Positions 19,385 to 29,142 are shown, numbered from the stretch's first letter. The stretch: 64,000 nt of DNA from Thiobaca trueperi (GCF_004342175.1 NZ_SMAO01000009.1:91057-155056); one strand, 5' to 3'. Notes: generated by a model from the letters alone, not told the origin. Numbers and translations are program-made.

Positions 19385-21082
19385 TCAGTCAAGCATCTGC
19401 CGCCAGAACTCCCGGTGGATCTGTCGGCTGAGGTCCGCATCCACACGCACTTCGATGACCCCGCAGCCAGTGCCGGTCTCGCCAAGACTGTGCGCCAATG
19501 CCTGACGAAACCCCTCGCCATCTTCGACGGTGCGATAGCCGATTCCGCAGGATTCAATCAGCCCCTTGAGATCGATTCCCACCGGCGTGCGCCACAGTCG
19601 CGCGAAATCAGGCAGTCCATGTTGCGGGAGGTAGTCGAAGATGCGTCCGCCGCCATTGTTCAGGACGATGCAGGGTCGGTTCAGATCGCGCAGCAGCAGG
19701 AGCCCGCTGAGGTCATGCAGAAAGGACAGATCGCCGAGCAGGGCGGTGGTCGGGACGCCGCCAGCGTTGAGGCCGGCCAGGGTCGAGGTCTGGCCGTCGA
19801 TGCCGCTCGCGCCGCGATTGCCGAAGACCCGCAGCGCGCTGGCGCGACTGCCCGACCAGGTGTCGAGTTGACGGATCGGCATCGAGTTGGCGCAGAAGAG
19901 CCCGTCACCCTCGGGCAGCGCGGCGAGCAGATCGGCCAGCAGATGGGCCTCGCACCAGGGCGCCTGGGCCAGATAATCCGCCGTGAGCTGATTCAGGCGC
20001 TGTTCAGAGTCGATCCAGCCAGCGAGCCAGTCGGGATCCACCAGCCCGGCGCAGGTGAGCCGGTTGCAAAGATGAATCGGATCGACGGCGATCTGGAGCC
20101 GGACATCATGATTGGGATCGCTCCAGCCCGCACCCGGATCGATCAGGATGGTTGGGATGTCGGCCAGCCAGCCGAGCAGGGTCTTGGATACCGGCGCGCG
20201 ACCGATGCGCAACACCCAGTCCGGTTTCAGGCGGGCGGCGGTGCGGGGGTTGCGCAGCAGGCTGTCATAGCGGGTGATGCGATGCACGGGAGCGGAGCCA
20301 AAGCGCAGACCGGAAAGCGGATCGCAGAGTACGGGAGCATTGAGCCGTTCGGCACAGGCCCAGAGTGCAGGGGCGAATGCGGGCGGCCAGTCGCCGGGAC
20401 CGCAGCAGATGACGCCGCGCCCGGATAGGAGCGATGTCAGAGCGGTTTGATCGCATTCCCCCTCTCCCCAACCCCTCTCCCTCAAGGGAGAGGGGCTAAA
20501 CCTCTCGCTCCTGGGGTCAGGCTCCGCCACGCAATCGGACGCTGGCACCAGGGGTTCGCGAAAGGGCAGATTCAGGTGCACCGGCCCCGGTCGGTGGCCG
20601 CGACTCACCGCCGCCGCGCGGGTGCCGAGCGCGCGCATCATCTTGAGCGCAGCCGGGCTGTCTTCAGCCGGGCCGGGGTCATGGAATTCGCGCACGAAGC
20701 CGCCGAAGAGCCGGGTCTGATCGATGGTCTGATTCGCCCCCCAGCCGCGCAGCTCTGGCGGTCGGTCGGCGGAGAGCAGGATCAGCGGGATCCCGGATTC
20801 GGACGCCTCGATGACGGCGGGAAACCAGTGTGCCAGGGCGCTGCCCGAGGTACAGACCAGACCCACCGGACGCCCCGAGGCCCGCGCCAGTCCGAGCGCG
20901 AAAAAGGCGGCGCTGCGCTCGTCGAGAATGGGCGTCAGTTCCAGCTCGGGCTGACGCTGTCCGGCCAGTACCAGCGGCGTCGAACGCGAGCCGGGCGAGA
21001 GTACGAGCCGGCGCATCCCGCCCGCGACCAGTCCATCAAACAGGGCGAGTGACCAGCGGAGATTCAGGCAGGCCAGGTCCAT
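19385..21082 (-). CDS. menD: 2-succinyl-5-enolpyruvyl-6-hydroxy-3-cyclohexene-1-carboxylate synthase (MenD)
   Basis: ThDP-dependent enzyme joining isochorismate and 2-oxoglutarate in menaquinone synthesis. 565 residues. N-terminal LVLSPGSRSTPLVLA, the ThDP glutamate in LDERSAAFFALG, CTSGSALAHWFPAV, and C-terminal ThDP motif GDLSFLHDLSGLL with NNGGGRIF are all present. The start at 21082 lies two bases after the menF stop; the open frame further upstream is a shadow. Around residues 195-210 the coding sequence runs through a CCCCTCTCCC palindromic repeat, adding a Ser/Pro/Arg/Gly-rich linker in frame. Confidence 0.94.
   Translation of the reverse strand: MDLACLNLRWSLALFDGLVAGGMRRLVLSPGSRSTPLVLAGQRQPELELTPILDERSAAFFALGLARASGRPVGLVCTSGSALAHWFPAVIEASESGIPLILLSADRPPELRGWGANQTIDQTRLFGGFVREFHDPGPAEDSPAALKMMRALGTRAAAVSRGHRPGPVHLNLPFREPLVPASDCVAEPDPRSERFSPSPLRERGWGEGECDQTALTSLLSGRGVICCGPGDWPPAFAPALWACAERLNAPVLCDPLSGLRFGSAPVHRITRYDSLLRNPRTAARLKPDWVLRIGRAPVSKTLLGWLADIPTILIDPGAGWSDPNHDVRLQIAVDPIHLCNRLTCAGLVDPDWLAGWIDSEQRLNQLTADYLAQAPWCEAHLLADLLAALPEGDGLFCANSMPIRQLDTWSGSRASALRVFGNRGASGIDGQTSTLAGLNAGGVPTTALLGDLSFLHDLSGLLLLRDLNRPCIVLNNGGGRIFDYLPQHGLPDFARLWRTPVGIDLKGLIESCGIGYRTVEDGEGFRQALAHSLGETGTGCGVIEVRVDADLSRQIHREFWRQMLD
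20458..20496. repeat. CCCCTCTCCC palindromic repeat inside menD
   Basis: CCTCTCCCCAACCCCTCTCC followed by CTCAAGGGAGAGGGG, a REP-like palindrome common between genes of GC-rich bacteria. Here it is in frame inside menD. Relatives lie at 53055-53082 and 53133-53175. Confidence 0.8.
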
Positions 21083-21084
21083 GT

Positions 21085-22473
21085 TCACGCAAACTGCAAC
21101 GCCGTCGCCATGGCCGCCAGCTTGTGTTCCGTTTCCTGCCATTCGCTGCTCGGGTCGGATCCGGCGACGATGCCGGCGCCGGCATAGAGGTCGGCGATCC
21201 GGTCGTCGATCCGTGCGCAGCGCAGCAGCACCCAGAGTTCGCCGGTCAGGTCGGGCTCGACGATGCCGGCGACGCCAGTGTACCAGCCACGCTCCAGTGG
21301 CTCGTTGCGGCGCAGCCAGTCGCGGGCGACCTGTCGCGGTTGGCCGTTGGTCGCCGGGGTGGGATGAAGCAGTTCGGCCAGCCGGAAGACATCGACCCCC
21401 GGCAGCAGTTGGCCGCGCACGACACTCCACAGATGCTGGGCGTTGTTGAGTTGCAGGATGCGCGGGCCGTCCGCCGGCTCCAGGTGGCGGCTGCATTGGC
21501 GCAGCCCGTCGGTGACGGCATCGACGACGACCTGATGTTCACGCAGATTTTTTTCGCAGGCGCACAGACCTTTGGTGATTTCTGCATCGCGTTCGGCGTC
21601 GTCGGCGCGGCAGGCGGTGCCGGCGATGGCGTCGGCCTCGATGCGGTCACGGTACTGGGTGAAAAGCCGTTCGGGGGTGGCAGCGACGAAACTGCTCCGG
21701 TTGCGGCGGATCTGGATCACCTGACACGACGGAAAGAGATAGGTCAGGGCGGCATTGAGCCGGGCCAGATCGAAGCGTCGATGGCCCTCCAGCCGCAGCC
21801 GCCGGCAGACGACGACCTTCTCCAGTCGTTCCTGGTCGATCTCATCGAGTGCGGCAAAGACCAGATCGCGCCAGATTTCCCGATCCGGTTCGCTGGCGCC
21901 GCGCTCCAGGTGGGCCGGGGTCAGCGGATCCAGCGCCGGCTGGTCGAGCAGCGGGACGACCTGGTCGAGCCGCGCCGTCCAGCGACTGAGCAGCGCGTCG
22001 GCCTGTGCCGGCAGGGGCGTGGTGAGGATCAGCGCCGCCTGTCCCGAACGCGAGCAGAGCGCCAGCTCCGGCAGCCAGAAGAGTGCATTCGGCAGATCGT
22101 CCTGATCGGCGTGCAGCGGCGGATGCGGCGAGGCGGCGAGGCCGAGCAGACCGAAGCCGGAAAAGCCGGTTTCGTCGGGATCGATCTGCTGCCAGTTGGC
22201 GGTGGCTCTGGTGACGGCGGCGCGCAGTCTTGGCAGACGCTCCGGTCCCTCGGCAAGCCATTCGCCAGCGATTCCATAGCCCGCGCGCCGTTCGCCGCGA
22301 TGGTTGTGCGCGAAATGGAATTGCGGCCCGGCCAGATCGGGGGCGGTGTTGAGCGCATGGGGCCATTCGAGGATCAGCGAGGCGAAACCGTCCGGCTGGT
22401 CGAGTGGCAGGGCGCTGATCGTCTCGCGAAGACGCGCCTGAAGCTGCTCTAAGGCTTTGAGCGGTGCAAGCAT
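21085..22473 (-). CDS. menF: Isochorismate synthase (MenF)
   Basis: Converts chorismate to isochorismate, first committed step to menaquinone. About 462 residues. The C-terminal chorismate-binding domain is evident: KVVVCRRLRLEGHRRFD, ATPERLFTQYRDRIEADAIA, GTACRADDAERDAEI, the KNLREHQVVVDAVTDGL block and the YTGVAGIVEPDLTGELWV segment with the late glutamate. The start is uncertain: MLAPLKALEQLQ at 22473 is the first ATG in coding-like sequence, though no strong ribosome-binding site is seen, and the frame stays open to 22542. menD follows after two bases, so both are made from one transcript. Confidence 0.9.
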   Translation of the reverse strand: MLAPLKALEQLQARLRETISALPLDQPDGFASLILEWPHALNTAPDLAGPQFHFAHNHRGERRAGYGIAGEWLAEGPERLPRLRAAVTRATANWQQIDPDETGFSGFGLLGLAASPHPPLHADQDDLPNALFWLPELALCSRSGQAALILTTPLPAQADALLSRWTARLDQVVPLLDQPALDPLTPAHLERGASEPDREIWRDLVFAALDEIDQERLEKVVVCRRLRLEGHRRFDLARLNAALTYLFPSCQVIQIRRNRSSFVAATPERLFTQYRDRIEADAIAGTACRADDAERDAEITKGLCACEKNLREHQVVVDAVTDGLRQCSRHLEPADGPRILQLNNAQHLWSVVRGQLLPGVDVFRLAELLHPTPATNGQPRQVARDWLRRNEPLERGWYTGVAGIVEPDLTGELWVLLRCARIDDRIADLYAGAGIVAGSDPSSEWQETEHKLAAMATALQFA

Positions 22474-22580
22474 GAGTGGGATCGTGGGGCAGATGGGGTG
22501 GCGGAGTCGGGGCGCGATGTCAGCGGCGAAAAGCCGCATCAAGACCCCACACGCTCGGGTGGTCTCGACCGGGCAGTTGC

Positions 22581-22700
22581 TGATTTTCAGGAAGGTTTAT
22601 ACCCATCCGAGATGCCGTCATGGGACAGGATTAATAGGATTTAAAACAATGATTTGAAAATCCTGTCCATCCTGGAAAATCCGGTTAATCCTGTCCATTT
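22581..22700. repeat. GGATTAACAGGATT-type palindromic repeat with one outer arm
   Basis: Left arm TGATTTTCAGGAAGGTTTAT, then GACAGGATTAATAGGATT and the complementary ATCCTGTCCATCCTGG / GGTTAATCCTGTCCATTT. It lies between the menF 5' end and the convergent-side end of the alpha/beta hydrolase gene. The intergenic region 22474-22705 holds nothing else recognisable. Confidence 0.75.
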
Positions 22701-22705
22701 ATATT

Positions 22706-23608
22706 TTACTGCAACGTCGCCCAGAAACGATCGATGGTCTCGGCGGTCGCCTCGGGCTTTTCCCATTGTGGCAGGCCGCGTGTCGGGGCGACCCGTTCGG
22801 CCCGCCAGTTGGGATGACGACTGAGGAAGTCCGGCAGCTCGTGGAAGTTGATATTCGGATCCTGGTCGTAGATCACCAGCACCGGCTGGGTCAGCCGGCC
22901 ATAGAGCGTCTCGCCGGCCTGCTGGGTGAAGAGCTGGCCCGAGAGGAAATAGAGCGGTGCATACTTGGCGCCGGGCTGGTGCGTGGTCGCATGGGCGTAA
23001 TCGATCAGCTCGGGCGGCGTGGCGCCGACGAATGCCTGACGATAGAAGTATTTGATGCTGGGGCGCGTGGTCAGCAGCGCGAAAAGACCGTCATTGATGA
23101 CCGGTACACTGAGAACCTTGTGCGCACGCTCGGCGGCCTTGCCCGACGGCAGGCCACGGACGTTGAAGCCGGTCGGCGACAGCAGGGTCAGGGTCGTGAC
23201 CAGTTCCGGTTTCATCAGGGTGGCGCGGGCGGCGAATTCGCAGCCGAGCGAGAAGGCGACCAGATCGGCAGGCACCTTGACCACCTGCTCCAGGAAATCG
23301 GTGATGGCGGTGGCGAACAGCTTGGGTGAATAGCGCCGGTTGCTGCGGTCGGAATGGCCGAAGCCGGGCAGATCGAGCGCGAAAACCGGACGCTGCGAGC
23401 GATAACGCTCGAACAGTGGCTTCATTTCAAAGGCGCTCGGCGCGGCGTTGATGCTGTGAATCAACACCAGCGGACGCCCGCTTGCGGAGTCATCGGCGTA
23501 ATAATGGATCCGCCCGGCCTGTTCGCTGATGAAGTCGTGACGCGGTGCGTCGATGGCGGCTGGCAGCGAACGGCTCGTGGCGGAAGGATGCGTGATCGCA
23601 GAATCCAT
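22706..23608 (-). CDS. Alpha/beta hydrolase
   Basis: 300-residue cytoplasmic alpha/beta-fold hydrolase. Visible: oxyanion region LVLIHSINAAPSAFEM, the DLPGFGHSDRS strand-loop, the nucleophile elbow AFSLGCEFAA (serine within F-S-L-G), and a late VIYDQDPNINF acid strand. It lies next to menF-menD; MenH, the missing menaquinone step, is also an alpha/beta hydrolase, but I see no MenH-specific signature and do not assign it. Substrate unknown. Confidence 0.82.
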   Translation of the reverse strand: MDSAITHPSATSRSLPAAIDAPRHDFISEQAGRIHYYADDSASGRPLVLIHSINAAPSAFEMKPLFERYRSQRPVFALDLPGFGHSDRSNRRYSPKLFATAITDFLEQVVKVPADLVAFSLGCEFAARATLMKPELVTTLTLLSPTGFNVRGLPSGKAAERAHKVLSVPVINDGLFALLTTRPSIKYFYRQAFVGATPPELIDYAHATTHQPGAKYAPLYFLSGQLFTQQAGETLYGRLTQPVLVIYDQDPNINFHELPDFLSRHPNWRAERVAPTRGLPQWEKPEATAETIDRFWATLQ

Positions 23609-23774
23609 GTCATTCGACCTCTGTCTGTTGGTTTAGGGTTGGGTGTCGATGCGCGCGACGGCGGATCTCAGGATGCAGTCGATTCAACCATCAGCGACGC
23701 TTGGGCGATGGCTCTCATCCTGGCGCCCGCTGCATTTGACCACAGTTGTCCGCCTTGGGGGGCGGGTTCCATCA

Positions 23775-24575
23775 ATGAAAGACAACCCGTTTTTCAATCC
23801 TCACAAGCTTACCGTGATTCTGTCCGTCTGTCTGGTTCTGGCCGGCTGCGCTGGCGTGGCGGCTCCCGAGAACCGGCGTCCGGGTATCGCCATCGAAACC
23901 GGCACCCTGCTGTCAGCGACCGGCTGTCCGCTGCACTATGCGCGCTATCAGCCCGAGCAGGGGTCGCACGGCGATCTGATCGTGCTGGGACCGGGCTTTC
24001 TGCGCAGTGGGGCGCATCTGGCCGATCTGGCGCAGTCCCTGGCAGCGACGGGCGTCACGACGGTCGTTCTGGACGCCTGCGCTGACCGGATCTGGAGCGG
24101 CAGCCATGTGCGCCGGGGATTCGAGATGATCCAGCTCGCCGATACGCTCGCGGCGCGGCGGGTGGTCTATGCGGGATTCTCAGCTGGCGCGCTCGCGGCC
24201 CTGGTCGCCGGACGCCATGATCCGCGTGCGCTCGGCGTGGTGGCGCTGGATCTGGTCGATGCACAGAGTCTGGGTCTGCGGATGGCGGATGGGATGACCC
24301 GGCCACTGCTCGGACTGACCGGCGAAGCATCCGCCTGCAATGCCTATAATAATGGTCTGGCGGTTTATGCCGCCATTCCCCATGCCCGTGTTGCGCGCAT
24401 CGCCGGGGCAAGCCATTGCGATTTCGAGTCGCCGACCGACTGGCGCTGTCGGCTGGTGTGCGAGCCTGATGGATTGACCAGGACATCGCCTCGCCAGGAC
24501 ATCATTCGCATGGCAACGGTGGCGATCAAAGCCCTGTTGCTGGACTCGTCTCAGTTCGGTCGGACATCCCGCTAA
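23775..24575 (+). CDS. Alpha/beta-hydrolase-like lipoprotein
   Basis: 266-residue predicted lipoprotein. The signal segment TVILSVCLVLAGCAG contains a lipobox (LAGC) with the cysteine near residue 24. The mature part looks like an alpha/beta hydrolase: LIVLGPGFLRSG, then a nucleophile elbow YAGFSAGALAALVAG and a late GASHCDFESP histidine. The true start is the ATG at 23775; the frame upstream is not coding. It is divergent from the preceding hydrolase gene. Substrate unknown; envelope location inferred from the lipobox. Confidence 0.75.
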   Translation: MKDNPFFNPHKLTVILSVCLVLAGCAGVAAPENRRPGIAIETGTLLSATGCPLHYARYQPEQGSHGDLIVLGPGFLRSGAHLADLAQSLAATGVTTVVLDACADRIWSGSHVRRGFEMIQLADTLAARRVVYAGFSAGALAALVAGRHDPRALGVVALDLVDAQSLGLRMADGMTRPLLGLTGEASACNAYNNGLAVYAAIPHARVARIAGASHCDFESPTDWRCRLVCEPDGLTRTSPRQDIIRMATVAIKALLLDSSQFGRTSR

Positions 24576-24760
24576 CATTTTGGCGCCTCTCCGATGGCGG
24601 TTGCCGAGAGGCGGTTTAGCACGATCTGTCACCTGTCGTACCGCTTCCGTTTATACTTGCGCTCCCGATTTCGCGAATCCCGAGGTTGTTGTCCGCCGCA
24701 TCTGCGTTCCGGCCAACCTTGACTGTTCCAACCTTGCCGCCGGTGCTCAACCTCGAATCC

Positions 24761-27538
24761 ATGCCTCTGCTCGCTGCCATGCCCATGGGCGCACTCGTTC
24801 TGGACGACCGGCAAGGGATCCTCGCAACGAATCAGGCCTTTCTGGATCTGCTGGGTTATTCGCCCGGTCAGGTTGTGGGTCGCGTCTTCGACGATCTGAC
24901 CCTGACAGACCATGCCGATGCACTGACCGGACTGCTGGAATCGTCCCACGGCGAGTGTCTCCGGTTGGATGTGCGTTTCGCGAACCGACGGGGCGGCGAT
25001 CTGATGGCGTCGGTCGCCTTTTCGCGCTTCGTCGCGCCCGGCCAGTCTGCGCCGCGTCTGCTGGCCATGATCGTCCGCCATGCGGAGTCTTGCGCGGATC
25101 CGCGTCAGGAGACGCGCGCCGATGAGGCGCAGGCATTCGCGCAGGTTGGAACCTGGGAGCTGGATCTCGCGACCGGACAGGTGTTGACCTCGCGCAACTG
25201 GTACGACATCTGGGGCTTTTGTCCGGAGCGACCGGTCACGCTGGACAGGTGTTTGCAGCGGATCGACAGCCGGGATCGCGATCAGGTCATCGCGGCGCTC
25301 GCGCGGCTCAGCGAGACCGAATCCTCGTTTCAGTTGCGCTTTCGGATCCAGCGCCCCGATGGGCGGATGCGCTGGCTGGAAAGCACCGGACGCCTGGAGC
25401 CGGATGGCGCTGGTCTAGCGGGACGTCTCTATGGCTCGGTCCTGGATATCACGTCCCGGTGCGAGGCGGAACAGGCGCTCGCGCGCTACGCCGATATCGT
25501 CTCGGCCTCGCCCGACCGCATCGCCTTCGTGGATCGGGGTTGCTGGATCAAGGCCGCGAACGCCGCCTTTCTGGACGCCGTCGGGCGAGCGAACGAGCAG
25601 GTGATTGATCATTCGTTCCGTGACATCTGCGGCGACGGCGAACTGCCCGATCTGCTCTATCGCCATCTGAGCCGCTGTCTCGATCACGGCCAGAGCGTGA
25701 TCGATGACATCCGCGAGACCCACCATAACGGCGACATGCGCGAGGCAGAAGTGAGGCTGTTTCCGCATCGCGACGATCAGGGGAGCGTGACCGGGATCGT
25801 GATCTATATCCGGGATGTCACCGTCATCCGCGAGGCGCAGCGGCGTCTGCTGCAATCCGCCGCCGTCTATGCCGCGACCTCGGAAGGTGTGCTCATCACC
25901 GATGGTGCGGGCGTCATCGTTGCCGTCAACGCGGCTTTCACCCGGATTACCGGCTATGCCGAGTCCGATGTGCTGGGCCGCAAACCAAATATCCTGAACT
26001 CGCAATGGCATTCCCCGGCCTTTTTTGTCGGCATGTGGCGCCGTGTGCTGCGGCATGGCAGTTGGCAGGGCGAGATCTGGAATCGTCGCAAGGACGGCGA
26101 GATCTACCGGCAGAAACTGACGATCCGCCGGGTGCAGGACGCGCGCGGGACGCTGATCAATCTCGTCGGGGTGTTTGCCGAGCCGGGCGTGACGATGGGT
26201 GCGCCCCGACGCGCCGAACATCTGCTGCATTACGACGCCCTGACCAAGCTGCCAAACCGTCTGCTGTTCGAATCCCGGCTCGAACATGCGCTCGAACTCT
26301 GCCATCGGCATGAAGCGCCGCTGGCGCTCTTTCTCGTCGATCTGGATCGTTTCTCCCATCTCAACGCGAGTCTGGGTCATCAGATCGGCGATGAGCTGCT
26401 GCGCGTGGTCGCCCTGCGGTTGCGGGAAGCGATCCGTCCCGCCGACACCCTTGCCCGACTGCGCGCCGATCAGTTCGGACTGCTTTTCGAGGCGATCAGC
26501 CAGGCCGAGGAGGCCAGCGAGATTGCGCGGCGTCTCCACGCCACCCTGCGCGCCCCCATCCGCGCACGCGGTCATGAGGTGTTCGTCACGGCCAGTATCG
26601 GCGTGGCCGTCGAGATTGGTCTGAAGGCGGATCGCAACGCCATGATCGCCCAGGCTGAAGCCGCTCTGCGTCAGGTGAAGCGGCAGGGGCGCAACGCCTT
26701 TCGGATGACCGTCATCGAGTCCGCGGATGCCGCCGACGAGCATCGGCATCTGCTCGAACTGCTGCGAACCGGGCTCAAAAAGAACGAATATCGGTTGTTA
26801 TACCGTCCCCAGGTGGATCTCGAAACCGGAATCTGTCAGGGGGGCGAAGCCTGCATCCATTGGGAGTCCAGCGAGTTGGGGCCGGTTCCGGCGGAACGCT
26901 TTCTGCCGCTCGCCAACGAGAGCGGCTTCATATATGAGCTCGGGCACTGGGCGCTCGCCACGGCCTGCCGTCAGCTTCAGGTCTGGCTGTCTCAGGGCTT
27001 GCCGGTCTGCTCGCTCGCCATCCCGGTTGCAGAGGCGCAGGTCATGCGCGGCGATCTGCTGCCGGTCCTGGAGCGCCTGCTGATCGCACATCCGGCGGCA
27101 GCCACGCTGCTGGAGCTGGGGTTCAGCGAATTGCTGCTCCAGAAACATCCGGAACAGATCGCTCAGGTCTTCAATGGTCTGCATCGCATGGGCATCGGCA
27201 TCGCGCTCAACGATGCCGGCAGCGGCTGGGTCGCCCCAGCCGTCCTGCGACGCCTGCCAGTCAGGGTCGTTACCATCCACTCGTCTTTTATCGAAAGTCT
27301 GCCCGACTCATCAGACGATCTCGCGGTGGTGCAGGCGATCATCGCCATGGCCCAGGCATTGGATCTGGATATCCGGGCCGATGGCGTGCGCACCGATCCG
27401 CAGCGTTTACTGCTCCTGAACATCGGTTGCCGTCAGGCGCAGGGCGATTTGTTCGGCGGTCCCTTGCCAGCGGCGCAGATCGAGCGCCGCTTCGGCGCGC
27501 CACCCGAGCCCGTGCCGCAACCAGCCTTCGAGAATTAA
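24761..27538 (+). CDS. Multi-PAS protein with degenerate GGDEF and EAL domains
   Basis: About 925 residues, no membrane segment seen. Order: four PAS-like domains (roughly 5-110, 120-240, 250-370, 375-490; the second, third and fourth with PAC-like tails), a GGDEF-like domain (about 500-665) and an EAL-like domain (about 670-920). Both output domains look catalytically dead: the GGDEF signature reads RADQF (about 568-572), the EAL motif reads EAC (about 695-697), and later EAL motifs are changed (LELGFSE for LELEITE, LNDAGSG for LDDFGTG, RADGVRT for AEGVET). It may act as a sensor or c-di-GMP effector rather than an enzyme (inference). Its TAA stop lies at the edge of a dispersed repeat. Start choice among TTG 24686, GTG 24743 and ATG 24761 is uncertain. 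Confidence 0.88.
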   Translation: MPLLAAMPMGALVLDDRQGILATNQAFLDLLGYSPGQVVGRVFDDLTLTDHADALTGLLESSHGECLRLDVRFANRRGGDLMASVAFSRFVAPGQSAPRLLAMIVRHAESCADPRQETRADEAQAFAQVGTWELDLATGQVLTSRNWYDIWGFCPERPVTLDRCLQRIDSRDRDQVIAALARLSETESSFQLRFRIQRPDGRMRWLESTGRLEPDGAGLAGRLYGSVLDITSRCEAEQALARYADIVSASPDRIAFVDRGCWIKAANAAFLDAVGRANEQVIDHSFRDICGDGELPDLLYRHLSRCLDHGQSVIDDIRETHHNGDMREAEVRLFPHRDDQGSVTGIVIYIRDVTVIREAQRRLLQSAAVYAATSEGVLITDGAGVIVAVNAAFTRITGYAESDVLGRKPNILNSQWHSPAFFVGMWRRVLRHGSWQGEIWNRRKDGEIYRQKLTIRRVQDARGTLINLVGVFAEPGVTMGAPRRAEHLLHYDALTKLPNRLLFESRLEHALELCHRHEAPLALFLVDLDRFSHLNASLGHQIGDELLRVVALRLREAIRPADTLARLRADQFGLLFEAISQAEEASEIARRLHATLRAPIRARGHEVFVTASIGVAVEIGLKADRNAMIAQAEAALRQVKRQGRNAFRMTVIESADAADEHRHLLELLRTGLKKNEYRLLYRPQVDLETGICQGGEACIHWESSELGPVPAERFLPLANESGFIYELGHWALATACRQLQVWLSQGLPVCSLAIPVAEAQVMRGDLLPVLERLLIAHPAAATLLELGFSELLLQKHPEQIAQVFNGLHRMGIGIALNDAGSGWVAPAVLRRLPVRVVTIHSSFIESLPDSSDDLAVVQAIIAMAQALDLDIRADGVRTDPQRLLLLNIGCRQAQGDLFGGPLPAAQIERRFGAPPEPVPQPAFEN

Positions 27539-27674
27539 GGCGATTTCGGGGAAATACGCTACCTGGATCAGGGGTTTGATTGAGACAGGATTAAAAATAG
27601 CGGCTTAAAAATCTTGTTAATCCTGTCGAAGAAAGACCCGGTCACAGGTACCAACTTTGCTGAAAATCACCTAA
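27535..27674. repeat. Palindromic GGATT repeat with both outer arms
   Basis: Left arm TTAAGGCGATTTCGGGGAAA and right arm CTTTGCTGAAAATCACCTAA are imperfect complements; between them lie GACAGGATTAAAAATAG and ATCTTGTTAATCCTGTCG. The left TTAA supplies the stop codon of the PAS-GGDEF-EAL gene. Confidence 0.75.
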
Positions 27675-27690
27675 ACGGCGAAACCGATTC

Positions 27691-28944
27691 ATGCGACGCT
27701 CATTCAAAATTTTGCTGTGGCTGCTGGCTCTGATGGTCGTGGCCGTGCTGGCGCTGGGCACGCTGATGCTCCTGGATCGCCAGCCCATCGTGCCAGCCGA
27801 TCCGGTCGCCACCGAGGCGGAACAGGCCTGGGTCAGACAGTGGCTGGCGGTGAACCGGCCTCGCGCCCGGCAGACCGGGAAGCGCATCACGCTCACGCTG
27901 TCCGAGCGCGAGGCCAATCTCATCCTCAACGAACTGCTCAATCAATTCGGTCAGGGGCAGGCGGTGGTGCATCTGGAGGCCGGTCGCGCCCGACTGCGCG
28001 TCTCGCTCGCCATGCCCTGGGATCAGCTTGGCGGATTTGTCAATCTGGAACTGGTGCTGGTTGAGGACGGTTCGCTGCCACAGGTCGAAGCAGCCCGTCT
28101 GGCCGGACTTCCGCTGCCCGGTGCGCTGGTTCAGACCCTGGCGGATCGCGCCCTGACGGCAGCCGACCGCACCCAGTTGTTCGAGTCGGTCGAACTCAAG
28201 CCGGATCAGGCGCGGATCACCTATATCTGGCGTCCGGACCTGCTGGAACGTCTCGGCAGCGGCTTTGTTGCCGGTACCGATCTGCCGCATCTGCTGCATT
28301 ATCAGGAGCGTCTGGCCGAGAAGGTGGCGAGCGTCCCGCGTGGTCAGCCGCTCGGGCTGGCCGAGCTGCTCGCCTTCCTGCTGAACGAGGCGCGCTCGCA
28401 ACCGGCCAGCGCCGATCCGATCACGGAGAATCGGGCCGTGATCCTGGTGCTGGCGGCCTATGTGAACGGTCGCGCCATCCGCGATCCCGCCGACTCGGCA
28501 ACCACTGTGACGCCACCTCGCCAGCATCCGGTGCGGTTACGCGGGCGTCGCGATCTGGCGCAGCACTTCATGACCTCGGCGGCCCTGGCGATTCAGGGCA
28601 ATGACGCCCTGTCCACTGTGCTTGGCTGGTACAAGGAAATGTCCGACTCCAACGGTGGCAGCGGCTTCAGCTTTGCCGACATGGCGGCCAACCGCGCTGG
28701 CATCCGCTTCGCCACCCTTGCCACCGCAAGTAGTGTTAGCGCGCGGCGGGTACAGGAGTTCGCCGCGCCGGGATGGTCCGAGGATGATTTCATGCCGGCC
28801 ATCGACGGACTGCCTGAAGGCATGGGTCAGCGTGAATTTGTCGCTGCCTTCGGCAATCCGCAGAGTCCCGGGTATCAACGCATGGTTGATGACATCGACC
28901 GTCGGATCGATGCCCGGCGGCTGTTCCGCTCACCTTCGGAATAA
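27691..28944 (+). CDS. Unrecognised membrane-anchored protein
   Basis: 417 residues. One N-terminal hydrophobic segment (about residues 7-29, LLWLLALMVVAVLALGTLML) after two arginines suggests a membrane anchor or uncleaved signal with the rest in the periplasm. The body is hydrophilic and predicted mixed alpha/beta, with a conserved-looking segment GGSGFSFADMAANRAG and an AGWS-like C-terminal part. I do not recognise the family. It stands between two repeat-bordered genes and starts 17 bases after a palindromic repeat, so it may have its own promoter or rely on the upstream gene. Confidence 0.75.
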   Translation: MRRSFKILLWLLALMVVAVLALGTLMLLDRQPIVPADPVATEAEQAWVRQWLAVNRPRARQTGKRITLTLSEREANLILNELLNQFGQGQAVVHLEAGRARLRVSLAMPWDQLGGFVNLELVLVEDGSLPQVEAARLAGLPLPGALVQTLADRALTAADRTQLFESVELKPDQARITYIWRPDLLERLGSGFVAGTDLPHLLHYQERLAEKVASVPRGQPLGLAELLAFLLNEARSQPASADPITENRAVILVLAAYVNGRAIRDPADSATTVTPPRQHPVRLRGRRDLAQHFMTSAALAIQGNDALSTVLGWYKEMSDSNGGSGFSFADMAANRAGIRFATLATASSVSARRVQEFAAPGWSEDDFMPAIDGLPEGMGQREFVAAFGNPQSPGYQRMVDDIDRRIDARRLFRSPSE

Positions 28945-29142
28945 AGCAGTTGTCTCGTAAAAAGTAGTTGAATTGCGGGATTGCGGTTCAATCCTGTTGA
29001 TATTCCAGCATCAGAGGCCGAGGCGAAAGGTCATGTGACCTGGATTGTCCCTTGCTCAAATCGAACACGATTGGCGTGATGATTTGCGTGCGGTCGATTA
29101 CACTCCGGTTCTCTGTCACCGGAATTCGCGCCGCCGCACCTC

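Noticed and set aside
22706..23608. Assignment of the alpha/beta hydrolase as MenH
   Set aside because: Neighbourhood fits, but no MenH-specific signature was visible, so only the fold is claimed.
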